Shown here: positions 1 through 6,427 of the stretch, piece by piece
How the letters are laid out: each line of letters starts with the position of its first letter
Position numbering within the stretch: the first letter of the stretch is position 1
Assembly: GCA_905373785.1 (NCBI GenBank)
Contig: CAJPUK010000051.1
Coordinates: forward strand, 1-13,282
Source: an uncultured Johnsonella sp.
Lineage (GTDB): Bacteria > Bacillota > Clostridia > Lachnospirales > Lachnospiraceae
Reading direction: 5' to 3'
Length of the DNA stretch: 13,282 bases
Notes under the pieces: model-generated
The model's input: the letters and a program-made list of their open reading frames with translations, nothing else
What the model was told of the DNA's origin: nothing
Database searches by the model: none
Program-made: the position numbers and the translations under genes

Positions 1-276
1 GGAGTATTTATGCTTACTACGACTGTACTTGCATTTATTATATCCTCTGATTTTGACAGATATTTTATAAAATTCCATAAGATATTTTTTACTAATGACT
101 TATGGATGTTAAATCCTAAAACAGATAAACTTATACGCTTAGTACCTATAGGATTCTTTATAGATACAGCCATGTATATTGGCATAATTTTTGCAATACT
201 GCTTATAATTACTATTGCTATTTCCTATTTGATATTTAAAAGTACTAAAAAAGTTAAAAAAAGAAATTTTTTATAA
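1..276 (+). CDS. DUF1461/TIGR01906 membrane protein (Lit-like), C-terminal part
   Basis: The frame is open to the window edge (GGA GTA TTT before the first ATG at 10), so this is the 3' part of a longer gene and that ATG is probably internal. The 91 visible residues hold the end of a hydrophobic segment, then FHKIFFTNDLWMLNP and LIRLVPIGFF, then a C-terminal membrane helix (about residues 57-78 of the visible part) and a lysine-rich cytoplasmic tail. The FH-IFF-NDLW-L-P and LIR--P--FF pattern is what I know from the TIGR01906/DUF1461 family. That family includes Lit, which moves an acyl chain within lipoproteins to give the lyso form in some Firmicutes. The His in FHKIFF is a conserved position in the family. 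Family membership is fairly secure; transacylase activity is inferred. The next gene starts 47 bp downstream on the same strand and also acts at the cell surface. Confidence 0.75.
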   Translation, partial: GVFMLTTTVLAFIISSDFDRYFIKFHKIFFTNDLWMLNPKTDKLIRLVPIGFFIDTAMYIGIIFAILLIITIAISYLIFKSTKKVKKRNFL

Positions 277-323
277 GCTGCCTTATATAGCAATATTTTT
301 CCGGAAAGGTTAGTAATCAAAAA

Positions 324-1595
324 GTGATTCGAGAATATCAAAAAAAGTTTTTTAATAAAATGAGTTTTAAGTTTAGATTTAAGCCTATGAAAATTATGAT
401 TTTACTGTTTTTCTTAAGCTTAAATCTAAGCTTTACTTCTTTTGCCCTTACCTGGCCCGATAATGTCAATGTGCAAGCTGACGGTGCAATAGTTATGGAG
501 GCCGAAACCGGTACCGTTCTTTATGAAAAAAATGCAAATGAAAGATACTTCCCTGCAAGTATTACCAAATTGCTTACCGCACTTATAATTGTAGAAAGGT
601 GCAATCTTGATGATACTTTAACATTTTCGTATAATGCGGTACATAATGTTGAGTCAGGCTCTTCAAGTGCAGGTTTTTTAGCAGGTGATACAATTACCGT
701 AAAGGATGCCCTCTATGCCATGCTTCTTCAATCCGCCAACGAAGCCGCCAATGCTCTGGCCGAACATTGCAGCGGAAGTATAGAGGAGTTCGCAAAGCTT
801 ATGAATGAAAAGGCAGCCGAGCTTAACTGCAACAACTCGCATTTCGAAAACCCAAGCGGTCTCAATAACCCGAACCATTATACAACAGCTTATGATTTTG
901 CCGTTATTTCAAGGGAGGCTTTAGCCAATCCTACAGTGTTTGAGATAGCCTCATCCGTAACCTACCATTTACCGCCCTATAAAGCGGCACCCGAGGGTTT
1001 TGATATCTATAACCACCACGGTATGATACGCAGAAGCAATCCTAATTTTTATGAATATGCCATGGGCGGAAAGACCGGTTATACCATGCTTGCCGGCAAC
1101 ACTTTAGTGACTTATGCCTCCAAGGATAATATGTCTTTAATTACGGTAGTACTTAACGGTCATAAAACACATTATACCGATACCAAGGCTTTGATGGAAT
1201 TCGGATTTAATAATTTTAATAAAATTGAAGTGGATGACAACAATACGGATAAGCAGTCCATAGAAATAAGATTTATACAGGACTCTGAGAATTCACTGCC
1301 GTCTTTATCAAGTTCTCCTGCCCATAAAATAGTTTTACCTAACGGTGCAAAGGTCTCAGAAGTTACACACCGGCTTAACTATGATCCTACAATACTTAAT
1401 AATAAAAATATAATTGCAAATATTGAGTATATGTACGGAGATAGACAGGTAGGCTCTTCTCCTCTTTACATAAGTGCCGATATAAACTCTGAACTTACGG
1501 ATACCGATGTAAAAATAGCCAGCCCTTCTTCTCCTTATATTGATTATCATTATCATCATAATATTAATAATTATAAAGCTCGTAATATCCTATAA
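324..1595 (+). CDS. D-alanyl-D-alanine carboxypeptidase (class A PBP5/DacF type, S11), likely frameshifted near its 3' end
   Basis: Penicillin-binding DD-carboxypeptidase that trims the terminal D-Ala from peptidoglycan stem peptides outside the membrane. All three active-site motifs are visible: S79-ITK-82 (SxxK, nucleophile serine), S137-AN (SxN) and K250-TG (KTG). A signal peptide core follows MKIM at about residues 22-41, ending near SFA. The start is uncertain. GTG at 324 has GGAAAGG 14 nt upstream. ATGs at 360 and 387 have no visible ribosome site, although 387 would give the most normal signal peptide length. The S11 C-terminal beta domain spans about residues 310-390. The protein then ends in an unusual polar Tyr/His/Asn tail (YIDYHYHHNINNY) with no membrane anchor. 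Reading one base ahead from about 1523 gives instead an isoleucine-rich helix and a basic tail, the usual ending of this family. The enzyme domain is intact; the anchor appears lost or recoverable only by frameshifting. Confidence 0.9.
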   Translation: MIREYQKKFFNKMSFKFRFKPMKIMILLFFLSLNLSFTSFALTWPDNVNVQADGAIVMEAETGTVLYEKNANERYFPASITKLLTALIIVERCNLDDTLTFSYNAVHNVESGSSSAGFLAGDTITVKDALYAMLLQSANEAANALAEHCSGSIEEFAKLMNEKAAELNCNNSHFENPSGLNNPNHYTTAYDFAVISREALANPTVFEIASSVTYHLPPYKAAPEGFDIYNHHGMIRRSNPNFYEYAMGGKTGYTMLAGNTLVTYASKDNMSLITVVLNGHKTHYTDTKALMEFGFNNFNKIEVDDNNTDKQSIEIRFIQDSENSLPSLSSSPAHKIVLPNGAKVSEVTHRLNYDPTILNNKNIIANIEYMYGDRQVGSSPLYISADINSELTDTDVKIASPSSPYIDYHYHHNINNYKARNIL

Positions 1596-1761
1596 AGAAG
1601 CAAAAGAACTTGCTTTTTTGAGAGAAGAAAGAAGAAAACGCCGTATTATGTACGGCTGGTCAAAAGAAAAAATACACTTAAGTGAAAACAGCAGACGTAA
1701 AAAAGGTAGAAGAAATTTCTTTGATAAGAAAAATATTAAGGGGAAAGACTTGGATTTATAA
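1519..1761 (+). pseudogene. Out-of-frame C-terminal membrane anchor of the carboxypeptidase
   Basis: This frame is +1 relative to the carboxypeptidase frame and opens just after a TAG at 1516-1518. It encodes ALLLLILIIIIIIILIII followed by KLVISYKEAKELAFLREERRKRR and a Lys/Arg-rich tail of about 40 residues ending LDL. A hydrophobic helix followed by a strongly basic cytoplasmic tail is how DD-carboxypeptidases of Clostridia commonly end. Dropping one base from CCC at 1523-1525 joins the two frames as DVKIAS-LLLLILIII and gives a protein of about 478 residues. The only start in this frame is a TTG at 1540 with no ribosome site, so an independent gene is unlikely. The cause may be a real inactivating indel, a sequence error or programmed slippage; these cannot be separated here. 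Confidence 0.7.
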
Positions 1762-1778
1762 AATTAATCCTGTATAAT
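1750..1778 (+). promoter_or_regulatory. Putative sigma-A promoter for the cupin gene
   Basis: A perfect -10 hexamer TATAAT lies at 1773-1778. A weak -35-like TTGGAT lies at 1750-1755, with a 17-nt spacer. Transcription would begin near 1785, at the left edge of an inverted repeat and about 53 nt before the cupin start. The -35 matches consensus at only three positions. Confidence 0.5.
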
Positions 1779-1783
1779 TATTA

Positions 1784-1813
1784 TATATGCATTTACGGAT
1801 GTAATTGCATATA
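1784..1813 (+). promoter_or_regulatory. Operator-like inverted repeat / 5' UTR hairpin
   Basis: Two 13-nt arms (1784-1796 and 1801-1813) are complementary with a single mismatch and are separated by GGAT. The repeat starts six nucleotides after the putative -10 box, so it covers the expected transcription start and ends 24 nt before the cupin ATG. It could be a repressor site or a short leader hairpin; the regulator is not identifiable. Confidence 0.45.
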
Positions 1814-1837
1814 AATATATTTTTAAGGAGCTATACT

Positions 1838-2170
1838 ATGGACGGTATAATGAAGAATATAGATAAAGCCCAAGTTCATGTTTTAAAAGAACTTGTTGAT
1901 TATAGAGAGGGGCAAATAGTAAGTAAGACCCTTGTTCAAAATAAGAATGTAAGCATTACTTTATTTGCTTTTGATAAGGATGAAGAAATCAGCACACACG
2001 AGTCTGACGGTGATGCTTTTGTAACCTGTATAGACGGGGTAGGCAAGCTTACTATAGACGGTAAGGAGTATATCGTAAAGGAAGGCGAGTCTGTGGTAAT
2101 GCCGGCAAGACATCCTCATGCGGTGTATGGGCAGGAAAAGTTTAAAATGCTTTTGGTTGTAGTATTTTAA
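1838..2170 (+). CDS. Small single-domain cupin protein
   Basis: A 110-residue cupin beta-barrel protein. The start is the ATG at 1838, preceded by AAGGAG at 1825-1830 with 7-nt spacing. Longer readings from a TTG at 1805 have no such site and would begin inside the upstream inverted repeat. Cupin motif 1 is recognisable as ISTHESDGDAFVTCIDGVGKL (H54, and D57 or D59 where the second His often sits). Motif 2 is VKEGESVVMPARHPHAV (H92, H94), consistent with a metal-binding cupin of the small stand-alone type common in anaerobes. The substrate cannot be inferred from sequence; such proteins include sugar or small-molecule binders and sensors. It appears to be its own transcription unit, with a promoter and inverted repeat upstream and a large hairpin downstream. 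It faces a convergent exonuclease gene. Confidence 0.85.
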   Translation: MDGIMKNIDKAQVHVLKELVDYREGQIVSKTLVQNKNVSITLFAFDKDEEISTHESDGDAFVTCIDGVGKLTIDGKEYIVKEGESVVMPARHPHAVYGQEKFKMLLVVVF

Positions 2171-2187
2171 TAAGTATCCTTTTAAAT

Positions 2188-2310
2188 AAACACTCCCTAT
2201 TTCAATCTTTGCAGCACTTGGTGCCGCTTGATAAAGTGAGTTCGAAATTTATCGAAACTTTAGAAACTTTATTAACGGCAATGCCGGTATGTTTAAAATA
2301 GGGAGTGTTT
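2188..2310 (+). terminator. Large nested inverted repeat between convergent genes; probable terminator or structured RNA
   Basis: A perfect 15-bp inverted repeat (2188-2202 with 2296-2310) encloses 93 nt. On the plus strand it runs into TTTTTGCTTTATTTATTTT, as an intrinsic terminator for the cupin gene would. The interior is itself structured. GCCG at 2223-2226 pairs with 2276-2279, and 2228-2237 pairs with 2266-2275 with one G-T wobble and one bulged C. A smaller hairpin sits inside (2239-2245 with 2252-2259). Ordinary terminators have loops of a few bases, so a nested 123-nt structure is unusual. It could also be a small repeat element with terminal inverted repeats or an unrecognised structured RNA. 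Orientation is inferred from the T tract. Confidence 0.55.
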
Positions 2311-2348
2311 TTGCTTTATTTATTTTATAAAAATATTTTTGACAATTA

Positions 2349-3305
2349 CTATGTGTTTTTTCTACGCAGTCTAAGCTGCTCTTTTTTTGTCTTTATAAAA
2401 TCAAGTTCTTTTTTGCCGACCAATCTCATAGTCTTTATTGCATAGTATCCCTTACTTTGCTTGTTTCTTATCCTTATTTTCCCCCTTACATAGCCATGTT
2501 CCGGGCATTGGGCTATACAATAATAGTTTTTTTGCGAATCGACAAACCACCTTACCTTTTTCCTGAGCATACGGTTGCACTTGCAGCAGAGCATATCCTT
2601 TACTGTCTTGTCTTCCATAAGCACTTCTCTGCTCGAAAAACCTCTTGAAACATATTTGGCATATTCGGGAAATTTTACATAAATCTCCTCTTCCTTAGAG
2701 TCAGGGCTCCTATACAGATCCAAAGATTTATACACCTTCAAAGCTTCAAAATTGATTTTACTAAAAAGCAGGCTTGTATAGTAAGCATCATCCAAGGCAT
2801 GGTGAAACTCTCCCTTTATAGGTAAGCCAAGAAACCTTACCGCCTTTTCTAAAGGCAGCCTTTCTTTAGGGTCTTCACATTTGTCCAAAGTAAATAGTTT
2901 TTGTATATCATAGTAAAATAAAGGATACTCAAAGAAGTTTTCCTGTTTATGATAAGCCATATTTCTTTGCAACTCACTCAGATCCATGCTTCCCCAAGTG
3001 CAAAACATAGGCTCTTGTCCCTCCATATAGCACCACTGCTTAAACTTACCTATAACGCTTAAAAACTTTTTCCCCTTATCCCTTAAATAATTTATATCAA
3101 TATGTACCAATTCATATATCCTATGATGTATGTCATTATAAACTACAGGACTTATAAATTCATGAAACTTAGACATATATTCCAAGTTCTCATCAAGTTT
3201 CACAGCCCCTATCTCTATAATCTCAAAAGGAATAGCTTCAACCGCCCCCTCTTTACCGATAGGACTCTGATTCCACTCAAGATCAAGCACTATATATGTC
3301 CGCAT
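2349..3305 (-). CDS. DEDDh-family 3'-5' exonuclease with C-terminal zinc ribbon
   Basis: A 318-residue exonuclease of the RNase T/DnaQ (KapD-like) fold. The acidic motifs are visible: D8-L-E10 near the N-terminus (YIVLDLEWNQ), D108 in WGSMDL, and H168-HALD-D173 (Hx4D), which together coordinate two metal ions. The exonuclease domain covers about residues 3-190. After it come C240-C-K-C243 and C263-IAQ-C267 with H270, a likely zinc ribbon, and a basic C-terminus. The substrate (RNA or DNA ends) cannot be told from the sequence. The ATG at 3305 is set by AAGGAG at 3314-3319 with 8-nt spacing. It follows the flavoprotein gene by 32 bp on the same strand, so it probably rides at the tail of the fatty acid operon without a clear functional link. 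Confidence 0.88.
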   Translation of the reverse strand: MRTYIVLDLEWNQSPIGKEGAVEAIPFEIIEIGAVKLDENLEYMSKFHEFISPVVYNDIHHRIYELVHIDINYLRDKGKKFLSVIGKFKQWCYMEGQEPMFCTWGSMDLSELQRNMAYHKQENFFEYPLFYYDIQKLFTLDKCEDPKERLPLEKAVRFLGLPIKGEFHHALDDAYYTSLLFSKINFEALKVYKSLDLYRSPDSKEEEIYVKFPEYAKYVSRGFSSREVLMEDKTVKDMLCCKCNRMLRKKVRWFVDSQKNYYCIAQCPEHGYVRGKIRIRNKQSKGYYAIKTMRLVGKKELDFIKTKKEQLRLRRKNT

Positions 3306-3337
3306 ATCAAAATCTCCTTACGGCAACACTTATATTG

Positions 3338-4528
3338 CTACACTAAACAGGCTCCGGGCACTCCGCTCATCAACTCCTCCATCACTTCCTTAACACTTTC
3401 CAGCTTTTTAGCCATCCAGGCATTGGCACCGCAAAATAAAAGTGCGTTATCGACATCGCCCCTTGCTGCGGATATCAAAGCATCAGTGATACAATACGGT
3501 ATATCCACCCTATTGCACTTGCTAAGGCAGTCATAGCATTTTCTTACAGGAATATTGCCCTTATCGAGTCTTCTTAAAAATTCATTCTCTATAGCCCTAC
3601 CCGGAAGCCCTGCGGGAGATACCGTAATTCTTATCTCCTCTTCCTTGGCATTAATATAAGCCTCCTTATAAGCTAAAGGTGCATCACATTCATGAGTGGT
3701 TACAAATCTTGTACCTACCTGCACACCGGCAGCTCCAAGCTTAAAAGCATGACTTACATCATTTTTGTTATATATACCTCCTGCCACTATCACAGGTATC
3801 TTTTTTTCATACTTATTCTCATACTCGGATACGACCTTGATTATATCCTCTATCTCCTTATCAAATATTTCTTTAAGATAGGTTTTGGATACTATCTTCG
3901 TATCCGCTCCGAGCCTGTGTAAATCATTGTTTGAAAAGCCCAGATGCCCTCCTGCCAAAGGTCCTTCTATAACTACCATATCAGCTGTGCTCTTATAATT
4001 TCTGTCCCACAGCCTAAGTATTACGGAAGCTGATTTTGCACTTGACACTATCGGAGCTATCTTGGTAACAAACTCCTTACATTTGTTATATATCTTCTGC
4101 GGCGCTTCTTCAAAAAGCTCTTTTCTAAGCTTCATACCCATCTTCACAAGTTCCGGCAAATCTAACGGCAGTCCTGCACCCGATACGATCACATCAGCCC
4201 CGTGCTTTATAGCCTCTTTTACATAATCGGCATAACCTACGGTAGCCACCATAATATTAAATCCTACCGCTCCCTTAGCCATAGTTCCGGCTATTTCTCT
4301 TGCTTTTTTAAGCTCGCTTGCTATAGCCCTTAAATTGGCAAACTTAGGTTTTTTTTCAAAGTCCGGCTCTCTAAAGCCTATCTGTGCCGAGGATATAAGT
4401 CCAAGTCCCCCCTCTCTTGCCACATTTCCGGCTAAAGAAGCAAGGCTTATGCCTACTCCCATTCCACCTTGCACTATAGGTTTTTCTATTATAAGGTCAC
4501 CTATTTTCAAGTCCATATTGCTTAGCAT
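3338..4528 (-). CDS. FabK-like / nitronate monooxygenase family flavoprotein with cysteine-rich C-terminus
   Basis: A 396-residue FMN-dependent TIM-barrel protein of the nitronate monooxygenase (2-nitropropane dioxygenase)/FabK superfamily. The N-terminal IVQGGMGVGIS (residues 18-28) matches the flavin-binding start of the family. EGPLAGGH195LGF carries the family's active-site histidine. VAGGIYN (248-254) and AAGVQVGTRFV (266-276) are the phosphate-binding loops. It is about 80 residues longer than true FabK and ends in a cysteine array, C331-x2-C334-x3-C338-x7-C346, with C366 in FCGANA. The ATG at 4528 has AAGGAG 5 nt upstream. It lies 22 bp after accDA and is therefore probably co-transcribed. 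It may be an auxiliary enoyl reductase or a flavoprotein that detoxifies nitronates. The superfamily is certain, the substrate is not. Confidence 0.85.
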   Translation of the reverse strand: MLSNMDLKIGDLIIEKPIVQGGMGVGISLASLAGNVAREGGLGLISSAQIGFREPDFEKKPKFANLRAIASELKKAREIAGTMAKGAVGFNIMVATVGYADYVKEAIKHGADVIVSGAGLPLDLPELVKMGMKLRKELFEEAPQKIYNKCKEFVTKIAPIVSSAKSASVILRLWDRNYKSTADMVVIEGPLAGGHLGFSNNDLHRLGADTKIVSKTYLKEIFDKEIEDIIKVVSEYENKYEKKIPVIVAGGIYNKNDVSHAFKLGAAGVQVGTRFVTTHECDAPLAYKEAYINAKEEEIRITVSPAGLPGRAIENEFLRRLDKGNIPVRKCYDCLSKCNRVDIPYCITDALISAARGDVDNALLFCGANAWMAKKLESVKEVMEELMSGVPGACLV

Positions 4529-4550
4529 AAATTCTCCTTAATTAAAGGCT

Positions 4551-6269
4551 TTAGTATTTTCTGTATCTTTCATACCTTTTTGATAAAAGCATTTCTTTAC
4601 TTAACTTATATTTGTCTGCCAAAAATTCTATCAAAGCACTGTCTATATATCTGATAATGTCTTCCATATTTTCTGCTGTGGCAGGATGCGGCTCGGGTAT
4701 AACTCTTTCCACTATACCGAGATTCTTTAACTCAGCCGAGGTAATCTTCATATCTTCCGCAGCTTCTTTGCAAAGTTTGGCATCTTTATAAAGTATTGAA
4801 GCAAATCCTTCAGGTGAAAGTATAGAATATATGGCATTTTCCATAATCCACACCTCATCGCTTACAGCCATTGCCAAAGCACCGCCGCTGCCGCCTTCCC
4901 CTATAACTATAGAAAGTATAGGAGTTTTCAGTCCGCTAAGCTCATATAGATTCCTTGCTATGGCTTCACCCTGTCCTCTTTCCTCAGCTTCTATACCGCA
5001 AAAAGCTCCCGGAGTATCTACCAGACACAGCACCGGTATGTCGAATTTTTCGGATAATTTCATTAACCTGAGCGCTTTTCTATAACCTTCGGGAGAAGGC
5101 ATGGCAAAATTCCTTAATTTATTTTCCTTTAAGTTTTTACCTTTTTGCTGTGTTATAACTGTTATGGGTCTGCCATGGAACAATGCAATACCGCCCACTA
5201 TGGCTTTATCATCGGCAAAATACCTGTCTCCATGAAACTCTATAAAGTCGGTAAATAACTTATCTATGTAGTCCTTAGCAGTCGGTCTGTCGCTCTTTCT
5301 TGATAAAAGCACACTTTCCCAAGCCGTACTTCTTTTATGCCTGACGCTAAGCTCTAAAACTTTTTTGTCAAGCTCCTTATCCAAGTCATTAAATGACAGC
5401 TCTTTTTTGGAATATACTCTTAATATATCGGCTATCAGTCTTTTTTGATCTTTTCTTTCCACTATTTTATCCACAAAACCGTGCTCCAGCAAAAACTCCG
5501 CCCTTTGGAATCCTTCCGGCAGTTTAGCACCTATTGTCTGAACTATAACTCTCGGTCCTGCAAAACCTATAAGCGCCTTAGGCTCGGCAAGTATTACATC
5601 TCCAAGCATGGCAAATGAAGCTGTAACTCCCCCCATAGTAGGGTCTGTGAGTACGCTTATAAAAAGTAGCCCCTCATCAGACAGTCTTTTCAAAGCTGCC
5701 GAAGTTTTTGCCATCTGCATAAGGGATACTATTCCCTCCTGCATTCTTGCTCCTCCCGAGCAGGAGTATATGATTACAGGTAATCTCTCACTTATTGCTC
5801 TTTCTATCATGCAGCAAAGTTTTTCACCTACATTTTTACCCATAGAGCTCATCATAAATCTGGCATCACATACAGCTATGGCTACTTCTATATCCTCTAT
5901 CTTTCCCTTTCCGGTAACCACCGCCTCGTCAAGCTTGGATTTTTCCTTAGCCTCCTGTATCTTTTCTTCATATCCCGGGAAATTAAGCGGATTGGATATG
6001 GGCATCTGCTTGTTCCATTCCTCAAAACTTGATTTGTCACAAATCATTTCTATACGCCTGTAGGCATGAACCCTAAAGTATGCAAGGCACTTGGGGCATA
6101 TATAGAAATTTGCCCTTACATCCTCCGCATATATCAAAGCATTGCACTTTTTGCACTTTCTCCACATACCTGCAGGAGGTCCGCTTATTTTTAAGTCCGT
6201 ATCACTATGACTTTCCGTTTTATTTTTATCCAAACCTATATAGGTTTTCTTAAACATATCCCTTAACAT
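4551..6269 (-). CDS. accDA: Acetyl-CoA carboxylase carboxyltransferase, fused beta-alpha subunits (AccD-AccA)
   Basis: A single 572-residue chain that moves the carboxyl group from carboxybiotin-AccB to acetyl-CoA to give malonyl-CoA. The N-terminal half is AccD: a zinc ribbon C39-x2-C42...C58-x2-C61, then SCSGGARMQEG and TDPTMGGVTASFAMLGDV. The C-terminal half, from about residue 295, is AccA: FIEFHGDRYFADDKAIVGG, MPSPEGYRKALRLM, VDTPGAFCG, GEGGSGGALAM and YSILSPEGFASIL. No stop or restart separates them, so the usual two subunits are one protein. I start it at the ATG at 6269 because GGAGG (6276-6280) stands 6 nt before it. ATGs at 6290 and 6326 lack any ribosome site, and AccD proteins normally reach the zinc ribbon within a few dozen residues. 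It is 149 bp downstream of accC. Confidence 0.95.
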   Translation of the reverse strand: MLRDMFKKTYIGLDKNKTESHSDTDLKISGPPAGMWRKCKKCNALIYAEDVRANFYICPKCLAYFRVHAYRRIEMICDKSSFEEWNKQMPISNPLNFPGYEEKIQEAKEKSKLDEAVVTGKGKIEDIEVAIAVCDARFMMSSMGKNVGEKLCCMIERAISERLPVIIYSCSGGARMQEGIVSLMQMAKTSAALKRLSDEGLLFISVLTDPTMGGVTASFAMLGDVILAEPKALIGFAGPRVIVQTIGAKLPEGFQRAEFLLEHGFVDKIVERKDQKRLIADILRVYSKKELSFNDLDKELDKKVLELSVRHKRSTAWESVLLSRKSDRPTAKDYIDKLFTDFIEFHGDRYFADDKAIVGGIALFHGRPITVITQQKGKNLKENKLRNFAMPSPEGYRKALRLMKLSEKFDIPVLCLVDTPGAFCGIEAEERGQGEAIARNLYELSGLKTPILSIVIGEGGSGGALAMAVSDEVWIMENAIYSILSPEGFASILYKDAKLCKEAAEDMKITSAELKNLGIVERVIPEPHPATAENMEDIIRYIDSALIEFLADKYKLSKEMLLSKRYERYRKY

Positions 6270-6403
6270 CTTTTTCCTCCGTAACGCCATACGATACTGA
6301 TATACTTTGACACAAATATATATCATCTCAAAAAATAATATAGCTATAAGTTTTTATAAAATAACAGAACTTAATTTAGCATATAAATAACACCGACAAA
6401 CTT

Positions 6404-6427
6404 ATAAAAAACGATGCACTAGCTTAA
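6404..6427 (-). repeat. Solo end of a CTAG-bounded repeat overlapping the accC stop codon
   Basis: On the minus strand, TTAAGCTAGTGCATCGTT closely matches the left end of the palindromic element in the fabG-fabF gap (TTAAGCTAGTACATTGTT, two differences) and that element's right end read inward (CTAGTACATCGTTT). The accC stop codon TAG lies inside the CTAG. An imperfect inverted repeat (GTTTTTATAA near 6342 against TTATAAAAAAC near 6401) lies in the accC-accDA gap, so a decayed element may occupy much of it. The short match leaves coincidence possible. Confidence 0.4.

Noticed and set aside
1540..1580. Simple-repeat phase-variation tract in the carboxypeptidase (ATTATC/ATA runs)
   Set aside because: The repeat units are 3 or 6 bases long, so slippage would not change frame; only the short CCC run nearby could, and it is too short to be a convincing switch.
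1540..1761. Independent small membrane protein starting at TTG 1540
   Set aside because: It has no ribosome site, starts in the middle of a hydrophobic run, and its content matches the missing carboxypeptidase anchor.
2211..2286. tRNA-like element (a GTTCGA motif within a structured region)
   Set aside because: The pairing forms a linear nested hairpin with no acceptor, D or anticodon arms.
6270..6326. 19-residue N-terminal extension of AccD-AccA
   Set aside because: The upstream ATGs have no Shine-Dalgarno sequence, while the ATG at 6269 has GGAGG at ideal spacing; the extension is not AccD-like.
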